DNA of 64,000 nt, taken from NCBI RefSeq assembly GCF_000158815.1, contig NZ_GG657738.1, positions 4,630,773 through 4,694,772 on the forward strand. The letters are read 5' to 3'. The DNA comes from Micromonospora sp. ATCC 39149 (GTDB lineage Bacteria; Actinomycetota; Actinomycetes; Mycobacteriales; Micromonosporaceae). The notes beneath the pieces were generated by a model that saw only the letters and a program-made list of their open reading frames with translations, was not told the DNA's origin and made no database searches. Position numbers and translations under genes: made by a program. Positions 52,557 through 61,656 of this stretch are shown one piece after another. The stretch's first letter is position 1. Each line of letters opens with the position of its first letter.

Positions 52557-53789
52557 ATGAACGGACATCAGGGTGGTCGCGGGTGGACCAGATGGGGGCG
52601 GGCGGCAAGAACGGCCGCCGCCACGGCGGCGGCATCCATCGGGGTCGCCGTGCTCGCCATCGGACTCACCGCCGGCCCGGCCGTCGCTCGCGTCAACTCC
52701 GCCGAGCGTGGCTCGCCGAACGCCTCGCTCGCTGCCGCACCGGTTTCCCGGGTCGCCGCGGGAAGCGCGCACACCTGCGCGACTTTTGCCGACGGAACGC
52801 TGTGGTGCTGGGGCGACAACTACAGCGGCCAGCTCGGTGACGGGACCACCACGAGCCGGCCCGGCCCGGCGCGGGTGGGTGACGCCACCTGGGCGCGGAT
52901 CGACGCTGGCGCCAGCAACACCTGCGGGGTGCGGACGGACGGCACGCTGTGGTGCTGGGGTGGCAACTACAACGGGCAGCTCGGTGACGGGACGACCACG
53001 AACCGTACCGGACCGGTGCGGGTCGGTGACGCCACCACCTGGGCCAGCGTCAGCGCCGGCCCCAATCACACCTGCGCCGTCCGGACCACCGGCACCCTGT
53101 GGTGCTGGGGCTTGAACCGTAGCGCGCAGTTGGGCATCGGCACGTCTCCCTACCGGGCGACCACCCCGGTGCAGGTCGGCACGGCGACCACCTGGGCGAG
53201 CGTCGCGACCGGCTTCGGGCACACCTGCGCCATCCGCACCGACCGGACCCTGTGGTGCTGGGGCGACAACATCGACGGGCAACTCGGCCTCGGTAACCTG
53301 GACTACCGGGCGACGCCGACGCAGGTGGGCACCGTGGCCACCTGGACCGGCGTGACGACCGGGTACGCGCACACCTGCGCGGTCCGCGCCGACGGGACCC
53401 TGTGGTGCTGGGGTGAGAACGGGTACGGTCAACTGGGCAACGGCGGCGGCTTCCAGACCAGCCCCCTCCAGGTCGGCAGCGCCACCACCTGGGCCAGGGT
53501 CGACGCGAGCGTCGACTCGTCCTGCGCGGTCCGCACCGATGGCAGTCTGTGGTGCTGGGGCTACAACGCGTACGGGCAGCTGGGCGACGGCACCACCACC
53601 CACCGGAGCGCCCCGACCCGGGTCGGGACCGCCACCACCTGGACGGACGGCTTCGTCGTCACCTACCACAGCTGCGCGATCCGCACCGATGGCGGCCTGT
53701 GGTGCTGGGGCAACAACACGTCCGGGCAGTTGGGCGACGGCACCACCACCAATCGGTCGACCCCGGTGCAGGCGGTCCTGCCGGGCTGA
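52557..53789 (+). CDS. Secreted RCC1-repeat protein
   Basis: ATG 52557 behind GGGAGAAAAG gives 410 aa with a signal peptide. Seven RCC1-type repeats of about 48 residues follow, each with [15 protein letters not shown] and [13 protein letters not shown] blocks, which build a seven-bladed beta-propeller. Paired cysteines in each blade (TCA...LWCWG) suggest a disulfide per blade, suited to the outside of the cell. The partner is unknown. Confidence 0.85.
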   Translation: MNGHQGGRGWTRWGRAARTAAATAAASIGVAVLAIGLTAGPAVARVNSAERGSPNASLAAAPVSRVAAGSAHTCATFADGTLWCWGDNYSGQLGDGTTTSRPGPARVGDATWARIDAGASNTCGVRTDGTLWCWGGNYNGQLGDGTTTNRTGPVRVGDATTWASVSAGPNHTCAVRTTGTLWCWGLNRSAQLGIGTSPYRATTPVQVGTATTWASVATGFGHTCAIRTDRTLWCWGDNIDGQLGLGNLDYRATPTQVGTVATWTGVTTGYAHTCAVRADGTLWCWGENGYGQLGNGGGFQTSPLQVGSATTWARVDASVDSSCAVRTDGSLWCWGYNAYGQLGDGTTTHRSAPTRVGTATTWTDGFVVTYHSCAIRTDGGLWCWGNNTSGQLGDGTTTNRSTPVQAVLPG

Positions 53790-53809
53790 CCGCCGCCGCG
53801 CCCGATGCC

Positions 53810-53858
53810 GTGCCGTCGGCCCGCCACCGACCCGTCGTCGGTGGCCGGTCGACGGCAC
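53810..53858 (+). terminator. Terminator hairpin 1 after RCC1 gene
   Basis: Arms of 22 bases starting GTGCCGTCGG and ending CGACGGCAC pair at about 20 of 22 positions around a five-base loop. Confidence 0.65.
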
Positions 53859-53887
53859 GGGCGCGAGCCCGTCGGCTCAGGTCAGGT

Positions 53888-53926
53888 CACGTGGCGGAAC
53901 CGCCCCCGACGCGGTTCCGCCACGTG
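53888..53926 (+). terminator. Terminator hairpin 2 before clpP
   Basis: CACGTGGCGGAACCGC and GCGGTTCCGCCACGTG form a perfect 16-bp stem. With hairpin 1 it insulates the clpP gene from the RCC1 transcript. Confidence 0.7.
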
Positions 53927-54103
53927 CCGCGCCCAGTGTTCTCCCTCGCCTTTCCATAGACGGGTTTCGTCGGCTAGGTGATCGCGGCTAGGATGCTGAT
54001 CGAGCGATTTTCCGGCCGGTGTCCACCTGGTGTGCGGTCGTGCGAGGCGGTTGATGCAGCCGTCGCACATAGGGGACAGAAACTGACAGGAATCGAGGCG
54101 CAC

Positions 54104-54682
54104 GTGGCAAAAACGGCTGAGGATTTCGTCGGCCCCATCGATACCGTGGTCCAGAACCGCCTGCTCGGGAAGCGGATCATCGTGCTGGGCAGCGAATTGG
54201 ACGACAGCGTCGCCAACAGGATTTGCGCCCAGTTGTTGATCCTGTCCAGCGAGGATCCGAGGGCCGACATCCAGTTGTACATCAACTCCCCGGGCGGCTC
54301 GGTGACGGCCGGAATGGCGATCTACGACACGATGCAGTCCGTGCCGAACGATGTGGCGACGGTCGCCATGGGAATGACCGCCTCCATGGGACAGTTCCTG
54401 CTCTGTGCCGGGGCCAGGGGTAAGAGGTACGCGTTGCCCCACGCGTCCATCATGATGCACCAGCCGTCCGGCGGCATTGCGGGAACGGCGTCCGACGTCG
54501 CCATCCGGGCCGCGCAGTTGCTCTACACCAAGCGCGTCTGCCAGGAACGCATCGCCTTCCACACCGGGCAGCCCGTCGAGCGTATCGAGGCCGACTCCGA
54601 CCGCGACCGGTGGTTCACCGCCGAAGAGGCGAAGGACTACGGCCTGATCGACCACGTCCTGCACCGCAAGGTTCGGGCCTGA
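54104..54682 (+). CDS. clpP: ClpP-family serine protease, stand-alone
   Basis: GTG 54104, five bases after GAGG, gives 192 aa, the normal mature size. The full triad is present at canonical spacing: Ser94 in MTASMGQFLL, His119 in IMMHQPSGG, Asp168 in DRDRW. It should form a tetradecameric peptidase. Housekeeping actinomycete clpP genes come as clpP1P2 pairs near clpX or tig; none of these is here. Beside a RiPP operon it may process a leader peptide or protect against a ClpP-targeting product, as the extra ClpP of the ADEP locus does. That link is inference. Confidence 0.85.
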   Translation: MAKTAEDFVGPIDTVVQNRLLGKRIIVLGSELDDSVANRICAQLLILSSEDPRADIQLYINSPGGSVTAGMAIYDTMQSVPNDVATVAMGMTASMGQFLLCAGARGKRYALPHASIMMHQPSGGIAGTASDVAIRAAQLLYTKRVCQERIAFHTGQPVERIEADSDRDRWFTAEEAKDYGLIDHVLHRKVRA

Positions 54683-54734
54683 GGGCCGTCGCCAGGGCGG
54701 TTGGCTGCTTTCCACGAGGGCGGCGGGACGGCGT

Positions 54735-55250
54735 TCAGGCCAGGTCCGCCGCGTTGACGGAGGTCTGGGCCACCGGCAGGCCGTCGGGGCCGAGCGTCCA
54801 CCGGTTGGCCATGAACGCGGCTCCGGCGTGCCACCCCCGGACGACCTCGGCCCGGACACTGATCACCGCCATGCCCATCGACCTGGCCTGGACGAGGTCG
54901 TAGGCCACACCGGTGATGGCGCCGTACTTCTCGGTGAACGCCGCGCCCAGGGCGCGCAACTCGTCCTCGTCGTCGACCCGCGTGGCGTGTCCGTCCACGA
55001 TGACCACCTCGTCGCCGCTTTCCAGGTGCACCGTCGCCTCGGCGTTCGTCTCCAGGTTGCGCGCCTTGACGGTCGAGTCGGGTGAGCTGAACACGACGCA
55101 TCCGTTGCGCCAGACCGCCCAGACGGGAGCGGCGTGCGGGCGCGAGTCGGGGCGTACGGTGCAGATCCAGTAGTTGCGTGCCTCGGCCAGCAGGCCCGAC
55201 ACCTCGTCAAAGGTGATCTGCTGCTGCTCGGTCTGGGACGACGACGACAT
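54735..55250 (-). CDS. PNPOx-fold flavin/F420-binding protein
   Basis: ATG 55250 with AGGAGG gives 171 aa. The fold is shown by YWICTVRPDSRPHAAPVWAV, CVVFSSPDSTVKARNLE and ATVHLESGDEVVIVDGHA, typical of pyridoxamine-5'-phosphate-oxidase-like FMN or F420 proteins. It overlaps the end of the LanB gene by 44 bases and is last in the RiPP operon. It could reduce or oxidise the peptide, but family members are diverse. Confidence 0.75.
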   Translation of the reverse strand: MSSSSQTEQQQITFDEVSGLLAEARNYWICTVRPDSRPHAAPVWAVWRNGCVVFSSPDSTVKARNLETNAEATVHLESGDEVVIVDGHATRVDDEDELRALGAAFTEKYGAITGVAYDLVQARSMGMAVISVRAEVVRGWHAGAAFMANRWTLGPDGLPVAQTSVNAADLA

Positions 55251-57837
55251 CCTGTCCTCCTGTGGTTGAGTGTCGAATCGGGCGTGAGGTCTCGACGATG
55301 TACTCGGCGATGTGCGCGTCCGCCGGCAACGCGTCGGGGTCGGGCAGCGGCTCGGTGAAGGTCACGGTGGCACTCTGCTGGGTGACCAACGGCCAGGACA
55401 GTGGCTGGGAGAGGTCCACGTACATTGGCTTCCGCGCGGCGTCACCGGCGCGGGAACGCGCCTGGGTGATCTCCTCGAACGGGGCGAGACCGCGGACCAC
55501 GTCCCAGGTGTCCGGAACCGTCCGGGGATGGACGAAGGAGCGACGGGGAACCCCGGTCTCGTCACACCAGCGTCGCCAGGCGACGAGTTCCTCGGCGGAA
55601 CCGGTGCCGGAGCGCGGCAGGGTCGGCAGCCGCGCGATGTCCACCTTCCAGGTCCGCCGGCTGAGCACGAGCGAGCCGAGCCGCAGCCGGGGGTAGGAAC
55701 GGACGGCGGGCCGCCCGCCCTGGGTGGTGGGGCCGTCGACCAGGTTCCAGAACTGGCAGGTTGCGCCCAGCGGCGGCCCGAACCGGGCCAGCCAGCGGTA
55801 GAGGGGTGGACCGAGCTGCGGCATGGTGCCGTTGTGCGGCACCGGCAGCAACGGGCGGCCCGGCCACCGGTCGCTTTCGAGCACCAGCCGCCCCTGCGGC
55901 GTCGCCCGGACCACGCAACCCCCCGGATCTATCCGCGCCTGCGGGTCGCACTCCAGCGCCGAGCCCGGGTAGCCGAGGGCGGTGGTCAGCAGCCGGGGCC
56001 GTTCGTTGACCGACGCGCCGAGACCGGCGGCGATGTCCACGACGAGCGCGTCCTCCGGGTCGGTGTCCGCGCCGTCGATCCAGCGTCGCAGGGTCGACAG
56101 TTCGTGGTCGCGGATGACCGACCCCATCCGGGCGGCGAGCCGGCCGTACCCGGAACTCGCGCCGTTGACAACGTGCCGACCTGCGGCGGACTGGAGCACC
56201 CAGGAGACGCACGTCCAGCGGGGCACCGCTCGCGGAAGGGCGTCGACGAGCTGTTCCACGGCCTCCCGGCTCCAGCTGACCTCGTACTGACCGGCGTGGG
56301 TCAGCGCCAACCGCCGCAGCTCGTCGATCATGCGGGTCCGCAGCGCGAGCACCCGGGCCAGCAGGGGCTCGTCGCAGCGGCGCAGCAGCGCCGACGCCTC
56401 CGCCCGTCCACTGCGCACGTGCCACTGGTAGGCCTCGAACAGCGGGACGGGGTCGGTTCCGAACCGCTGCCGGAAGCAGGCGGCGTCGGCGATCTGGATG
56501 GGCACCTCGCCGCCGAGCAGCGGCAGCAGGCCCTGGAGCGCCGCGAGGTCCCGCAGCGCCTCCGCGTCGACGGGTGGGTCGTCGTCGGACGGAGCCCGCA
56601 CGCCCTCCAGACTCTCGATCACCACGGGCGGAGCGGCGGGCATCCGGAGCGCGGCGGACAGCCGGGCGGTGAGATCGGTGGCCCGGCGTACCAGCGCCGC
56701 TCGCCGGCCCCCGGGCCGATCGGACCACGCCCGCCGGAGCGCCGCGAGATCGTGCAGGGCGGCGGCCACCTCGGTCTCCGGCGCGAGCGCCGCGCGCGTG
56801 TGGTCGAGGACATCGGTGCCCACCCGGAGCAGGCCGAGTTCGAGCACCCCGCGTCCCACCAGCGCGTCCAGCGCTCGGGGAAGCCGGCCGGCGGTCGCGC
56901 CCGGCCCGGCCACCGACGCGACGACCTGCCGCACCGTCGCCGGAGTGCGGAGGGCCACCACCAGCGGTGCGATCTCCGGCGGGCACCGGGCGCTCACCAA
57001 CTGCTCCGCGCCCGAGGCGTCGATCCGCACCCACCGCATCCGCGTCCCGTCGGCGGCGGGGGTCAGGGAGAGGGTCGGGTTCGTGGTCAGCCAGACGTGG
57101 TCGGGATCGGCGGGCGCCGGGTGGCCCGCCACCGCCCACCCCCCGAGCCGGGCGAGCAGGTCCGACTCGAAGCTGATCCGGCCGCTCGCCGGGCGTTCCT
57201 GCCCACCGTCGACGACCAGCGTGGATTCGGTGAACCGGTGCAGCGGCGTCGGTTTGGTGGCCGCCCGCAGCGCCATCCGCAGCAGCGTGACGGCCCAGCG
57301 GCGACGCCGCGAGTCGAGGGGGCCGTCGAGTCCGGTCCGCTCCCCACCTGGGCGTGTCAGCGCGGGCAGTAGCTCGGGCACCGACAGGTCGACCGAGGCG
57401 GCGAAGTCACCGTTCGCCAGCAGGAGCGTTAGCGTGGCGGCGGTGAGGTCGGCGTGCTGGCGCATCCGGTCGGCGAGCCGGGCCACCGCCGTCTCGCGGT
57501 GCTCCCGGGCGGCGAGGTAGGCCGCCGTCTCCGGTTCGGCGCCGACGGCCCGTTCGACGTCGGACCGGCGCGGTGGCCGCCCGTTGAACGCGTCCCGCCG
57601 CAGCCGGAGCAGACCGCCCCGGACCTGCGGCGGGACGGCGGGAACCAGGTCGGCGATCCGGTCCGCGAGCTGCCGGCCCGCGGCGCGGGTCCGATCGGTC
57701 GCCTCGGCCACCTCACCCGCCAGCTCCCACGAGGGGCTGTCGCCGAACTCCCGGATCGCGCCCACCGGCAGGCGGCAGCGCCGCACGATCGTCGCCGGCC
57801 CGTAACGTACGTCCCGCAGGAGGTCTAGGCCTTCCAC
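55207..57837 (-). CDS. LanB-type dehydratase (glutamylation domain)
   Basis: GTG 57837 overlaps the P450 stop by 13 bases and gives 876 aa. The N-terminal half has the LanB lead-in RYGPATIVRRCRLPVGAIRE; the C-terminal part has RRWCDETGVPRRSFVHPRT and KPMYVDLSQPLSWPL, as in the tRNA-Glu-dependent glutamylation domain that activates Ser/Thr for dehydration. Thiopeptide and goadsporin systems encode this domain separately from the elimination domain, which is not in the window. With YcaO it suggests a peptide carrying both azol(in)es and dehydroamino acids. Confidence 0.85.
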   Translation of the reverse strand: MEGLDLLRDVRYGPATIVRRCRLPVGAIREFGDSPSWELAGEVAEATDRTRAAGRQLADRIADLVPAVPPQVRGGLLRLRRDAFNGRPPRRSDVERAVGAEPETAAYLAAREHRETAVARLADRMRQHADLTAATLTLLLANGDFAASVDLSVPELLPALTRPGGERTGLDGPLDSRRRRWAVTLLRMALRAATKPTPLHRFTESTLVVDGGQERPASGRISFESDLLARLGGWAVAGHPAPADPDHVWLTTNPTLSLTPAADGTRMRWVRIDASGAEQLVSARCPPEIAPLVVALRTPATVRQVVASVAGPGATAGRLPRALDALVGRGVLELGLLRVGTDVLDHTRAALAPETEVAAALHDLAALRRAWSDRPGGRRAALVRRATDLTARLSAALRMPAAPPVVIESLEGVRAPSDDDPPVDAEALRDLAALQGLLPLLGGEVPIQIADAACFRQRFGTDPVPLFEAYQWHVRSGRAEASALLRRCDEPLLARVLALRTRMIDELRRLALTHAGQYEVSWSREAVEQLVDALPRAVPRWTCVSWVLQSAAGRHVVNGASSGYGRLAARMGSVIRDHELSTLRRWIDGADTDPEDALVVDIAAGLGASVNERPRLLTTALGYPGSALECDPQARIDPGGCVVRATPQGRLVLESDRWPGRPLLPVPHNGTMPQLGPPLYRWLARFGPPLGATCQFWNLVDGPTTQGGRPAVRSYPRLRLGSLVLSRRTWKVDIARLPTLPRSGTGSAEELVAWRRWCDETGVPRRSFVHPRTVPDTWDVVRGLAPFEEITQARSRAGDAARKPMYVDLSQPLSWPLVTQQSATVTFTEPLPDPDALPADAHIAEYIVETSRPIRHSTTGGQDVVVVPDRAAADHL

Positions 57838-59015
57838 GTGACCTCCAGCGGCAGCTCGGCCAGCCCGCGTACCAAAAAGTGCGGATTCCACCGGGGGTCC
57901 TCCGCCAGCCGCACCGAGCTCCAGCGGGCGGCGAGGACGTCCAGTAGCAGGGCACCCTCCTCCCGCGCCAGGTGGGAGCCGAGGCAGACGTGCATGCCCT
58001 CGCCGAAGGCGAGCCCGTCGAGCTGCTGGTGCGGCCGGGCCTGCTGGGTCAGGTCGTGGTTCGCCGCGCCGAGCATCACCCGCACCCGCTGGCCGGCCCG
58101 GATCTGGTGGCCGGCCAACTCCACGTCGCAGGTCGCCATGCGGGCGGTGAACGTCAGCGGCGGCTCGTCGAGGAGCACCGTGTTCACCACCGTGGCGGCG
58201 TCGAGGTCGGCGCGGGCCAGGGCGGGCAGCATGGTCGGATCGGTGGCCAGCCGGTGGGCCAGGGCGCTGAACAGGTTGCGGGAGGTGTCGTGGCCGGCGA
58301 GGTGCAGGCTGAACACCACCGCGACGGTCTCCGCGTCGCTGAGTCCGCCGCCCCGGGCACGGGTGGCGTGCAGATCCGTCAGCACGCTGTCGGGCTCCAG
58401 TAGTTCCGGCTCCGCCAGCCAACCGCGCACCCGCGTACCGAGCTCACCGACGGCGGTGATCGAGTCGTCGACGGCCCGGGACGGCGGTCGTACGCCGCCG
58501 ACCAGCCCCCCGCCGCTGCTGATCCGGCGGCAGAGGTCGCTCACCTCGTCGCGCTGGGCGCGGGGAATGCCGATGACGTCACCGACCACGGCGACCGGGA
58601 AGGGCACGCTGATGTCCGCCACCGCCTCGACGCGGGTCGCCGGGTGCAGGCCGTCCAGGATCCCGTGGAGGGCCTCGACGATCCGCGACCGCCGGGCCTT
58701 CAGCATCCGGGGGGTGAACCGCTGGGCGACCGCCCTGCGCAGCTCCTGGTGTCGCGGCCCCTCCGCCTGCAGCATCATGCCCCGCATGAACGCGCTCAGC
58801 TCCGGGTCGGTGGACCAGACCGAGCGCGGGTCCGGAGCCGGCATCCGGAACCGGTTGTCGCGCAGCACGGCCCGCGCGAGGTCGTACCCCACGACGACCC
58901 AGGACTGCGCCTGGTCGCTCCAGTGCATCGGCCCCTGCCTGAGCATCCGCTCGTAGAGCAGGGCGGGCCGTTGGAGGAGGGCATGGCGTACGGCCTGGGG
59001 CAGGGGAGCCGTCAC
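57825..59015 (-). CDS. Cytochrome P450 lacking ExxR
   Basis: GTG 59015 overlaps the ligase stop (GTGA) and gives 396 aa. The heme loop FGEGMHVCLG (Cys344) and the I-helix LHLAGHDTSRN are intact. Where the K-helix ExxR normally lies just before the PPLTFTAR segment, this protein reads NTVLLDEPPLTFTAR, so Glu and Arg of ExxR are absent. A few actinomycete P450s (CYP157 type) also lack it. It probably oxidises the modified peptide or an accessory acid. Confidence 0.8.
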   Translation of the reverse strand: MTAPLPQAVRHALLQRPALLYERMLRQGPMHWSDQAQSWVVVGYDLARAVLRDNRFRMPAPDPRSVWSTDPELSAFMRGMMLQAEGPRHQELRRAVAQRFTPRMLKARRSRIVEALHGILDGLHPATRVEAVADISVPFPVAVVGDVIGIPRAQRDEVSDLCRRISSGGGLVGGVRPPSRAVDDSITAVGELGTRVRGWLAEPELLEPDSVLTDLHATRARGGGLSDAETVAVVFSLHLAGHDTSRNLFSALAHRLATDPTMLPALARADLDAATVVNTVLLDEPPLTFTARMATCDVELAGHQIRAGQRVRVMLGAANHDLTQQARPHQQLDGLAFGEGMHVCLGSHLAREEGALLLDVLAARWSSVRLAEDPRWNPHFLVRGLAELPLEVTWKA

Positions 59016-60313
59016 GTCCGGACCTTTCCCCGATCCGTGTACGCCCGCGCGCCGCTGCGGCACAGCACGCGATGCGGCACGATCGGCTGTGGGAGTGCCG
59101 CGCAGGCCGCGCGGATGGCCTGTTCGTCGGCGGTGCCGACCACCGTGAGGACGAGGCGGTCCGCCGCGCCGGTGCGGTCGACGGTGACGGCGACGTCGTC
59201 CACGCCGGGCAGCCGGCGCAGCGCCTCGGCGACGCGGTTCGGGTAGACGCTCACGCCGTCGACCTTGACCAGCTCACCCTGGCGTCCGTCGAGGACGTAC
59301 CCGCCGTCCGGTGACAGGTGGGCCAGGTCACCGGTGCTGACCGCGCCGTCCGGGCCGGTCAGGAGCTGACCGCCGCGCACCGCGAACCGGGTGTCCGGGC
59401 CGCGGGTCCACAGCGTGCCGACGCCGTCCGGGCCGACGTCGTCGAGCCACACCGGTTTGCGTGCCAGCGGCCGTCCGACGTAGCCGTCGTCGCGCACCTG
59501 CCGGGAGACGGTCATCAGACCCGTCTCGGTCGAGCCCAGGATCGTCAGGAAGCGGCACCCGGGAAAGCCGGCGGCTACCCGTTCGGCCCGGCGGAGCGTC
59601 ATGCCGCCACCGGCGGGTACGAACCAGGTGTCCCGGTAGCTCGCCCCGGCACGCCCGCACCGCGCTCCCTGCACCTGTAGCGCCGGGGGCGCCAGGCACA
59701 CCGCCGGACGCCCGGCCAGCTCGGCTGCGGCGAGCTGCCAGTCGCTGGGGCGGAACAGCACCAGGTCCCGGCGCAGGACCAACGCGGGCAGCAGCATCAG
59801 GTAGAAGGCCGCTGCGAAGTCCGGCGGTGAACAGGTGACGAACGCCTCGGCGGCGGCGAACTCCGGCAGTTCGTCGGTGTAGAGGCGCACCGTGGAGGCC
59901 AGGTTCCCGACGTGGCCGAAGAGGAGCCGGGGCGTCCCGGTACTGCCCGAGGTCGCGGTCGCGTACGTCGCGCCGGTCACGCCGGGCGGCGCGGCGGCGT
60001 GCGGCGCGGCCGGGACGAGGAGGTCCGCGTAGCCGGGCGCGCCCGGTTCGGCCCAGCTTCCCGGGTCACCGAGCACCCAGGACGGGGCCGGCGTGGCGAG
60101 CCCAAGCACGAGCAGCCCGAGTACGGTTTGCACCCCACGGTCCGCCGGGACTACCCAACTGCCGGTGCCCGACTCGGGCAGGTCGGCGGCGAGTCGCCGG
60201 GCCCGCGCCAGCAACTCGTCCCAGCCGGTGCGGCCGGACCGGGTGACGATGCCGCCGCGAACTGCCGCGCCGGCCTGCGGCAACCAGGTCAGCCACGCGT
60301 CGCGGTCGCCCAC
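59012..60313 (-). CDS. Adenylate-forming acid ligase
   Basis: GTG 60313, inside the end of the P450-carrier gene, gives 433 aa. The AMP-binding motifs are complete: YATATSGSTGTPRL (A3), TILGSTETGL (A5), STGDL (A7), GRQGELVKVDGVSVYPNR (A8) and TDRGKVRT with the catalytic Lys at the end. It should activate a carboxylic acid as acyl-AMP and pass it to CoA or a carrier. The adjacent P450-carrier fusion is a natural partner, as NosI serves NosJ in nosiheptide biosynthesis. The acid is unknown. Confidence 0.8.
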   Translation of the reverse strand: MGDRDAWLTWLPQAGAAVRGGIVTRSGRTGWDELLARARRLAADLPESGTGSWVVPADRGVQTVLGLLVLGLATPAPSWVLGDPGSWAEPGAPGYADLLVPAAPHAAAPPGVTGATYATATSGSTGTPRLLFGHVGNLASTVRLYTDELPEFAAAEAFVTCSPPDFAAAFYLMLLPALVLRRDLVLFRPSDWQLAAAELAGRPAVCLAPPALQVQGARCGRAGASYRDTWFVPAGGGMTLRRAERVAAGFPGCRFLTILGSTETGLMTVSRQVRDDGYVGRPLARKPVWLDDVGPDGVGTLWTRGPDTRFAVRGGQLLTGPDGAVSTGDLAHLSPDGGYVLDGRQGELVKVDGVSVYPNRVAEALRRLPGVDDVAVTVDRTGAADRLVLTVVGTADEQAIRAACAALPQPIVPHRVLCRSGARAYTDRGKVRT

Positions 60314-61656
60314 TCGACCCACCCCCTGATGGTCGTCAGCCGGCGCGGCGATTCCGGTTCCGGGACGCCGAACTCGGCCAGTGTCAGCACTGCGACCTCC
60401 TGTTCGAGCGAGGTCAGCGGCCGGTCCAGGTCGTGTTCCTCCAGCGCCTCGGTCAGCGCCAGGGTGACCTCGTGCGCCCCCTGCCGCGGGGCGTCCGCCG
60501 GGGGGATCCGGACGGGCAGCAGCCGGGGCATGGAGAACCGGATGTGGCGCACGTATTCCGGCTCGGGGTCGGTGAGCCGGGCACCGGGTGCCCGCTCGGC
60601 CAGCGCGGAGAACAACTCGGCCGCCTGGTAGCGGGCCATCCGGGCACCGAGGCACCGGTACGCGCCCCACCCGAACGAGAGCACCGCGTTGCCGGCGACC
60701 GCCGTGCCGTCGCCGCCGCCCAGGTTGGCCTCCGCGACCCGTACCGTCACGATCTTGCCGGCGGGCAGCCGCAGCCCGTCGACCTCGACGGCCTCGCGGG
60801 TGGCCCGCTCCAGGGTCTTCAGTGGCGGTTGGTGGCGCAGCGACTCGTCGACGAGTTCCTCACGGGCCCTCGGGTCGACCAGGGCGCCCGGGGTGCGCAG
60901 GATCCACAGCGCGGCGTTGCCGAGCATGCCCGCGACGGTCTCCAGCGTGGCCTGGACGAGCATCACCACGTTGGCCTCCACGTCCGGGTCGGTCATCCCG
61001 GTGATGCCTCCGGTCCGCCACGTCCCGAGCACCGACCCGTCGGGCGCGGTCGCGCGGGCGGCGGCGATCGCCCGCCGCATCTCGGTCAGCGCGGCGTGCC
61101 CGTCGCGCACCACCTGCTCCCGGTCGGGGGCCCGCATCGCGTACGCCACCATCGCCACGCGCTTGCTGAGCTGGTGCAGCCGCACGTACTCCGGCGAGCT
61201 GACGCCGAGCAGGCGTGCCGCCACGGCGACCGCGTACGGGAACGCCACCGCGGTCATGAAGTCGCCGCCGCCGGCGTCGACGAAGGCGGCGACGACCCGT
61301 TCCGCGTCCTCGCGCATGGTCGGCACCATGTCGTCGACGGCCTCGGCGGTGAAGAACGGCGCGAACCCCTTGCGCAGGTGGCGATGGTGATCCGGCTCGG
61401 CCTGCAACATGATCCGGCCGGCGAACTCGGCGATGTCCGCCACGGCCGGTGCGAGGTCGGCGGGGACGCCGCGCCCCAGGAGGGACATCACCGGTCCGGA
61501 CGCGACGACGCCCACCCGGTCGTCGGACAGCAACCGGATCGCGGTGGCGCGGTCGTCCACCAGCCAGCCGAGGCCAGCGGGCAGCGCGGTGATGCCGGGG
61601 GGCAGCGGCTGGCCGCCCGGCCCCGGGCCGCCCTCAGGGGAAGGGGTGCGGATCAT
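60289..61656 (-). CDS. Cytochrome P450 with C-terminal carrier-protein-like domain
   Basis: The 455-aa protein has a complete P450: ESLR (ExxR) and heme loop FGWGAYRCLG (Cys335). After the normal P450 end (~395) a further 60 residues read ALTEALEEHDLDRPLTSLEQ, then EVAVLTLAEFGVPEPES and LTTIRGWVEWA. This follows acyl/peptidyl carrier helices II-IV, with Ser416 (TSLE) at the phosphopantetheine position although the usual Asp is Thr. Start ATG 61656 overlaps the YcaO end. The enzyme may hydroxylate a substrate tethered to its own carrier after loading by the adjacent ligase. Confidence 0.8.
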   Translation of the reverse strand: MIRTPSPEGGPGPGGQPLPPGITALPAGLGWLVDDRATAIRLLSDDRVGVVASGPVMSLLGRGVPADLAPAVADIAEFAGRIMLQAEPDHHRHLRKGFAPFFTAEAVDDMVPTMREDAERVVAAFVDAGGGDFMTAVAFPYAVAVAARLLGVSSPEYVRLHQLSKRVAMVAYAMRAPDREQVVRDGHAALTEMRRAIAAARATAPDGSVLGTWRTGGITGMTDPDVEANVVMLVQATLETVAGMLGNAALWILRTPGALVDPRAREELVDESLRHQPPLKTLERATREAVEVDGLRLPAGKIVTVRVAEANLGGGDGTAVAGNAVLSFGWGAYRCLGARMARYQAAELFSALAERAPGARLTDPEPEYVRHIRFSMPRLLPVRIPPADAPRQGAHEVTLALTEALEEHDLDRPLTSLEQEVAVLTLAEFGVPEPESPRRLTTIRGWVEWATATRG

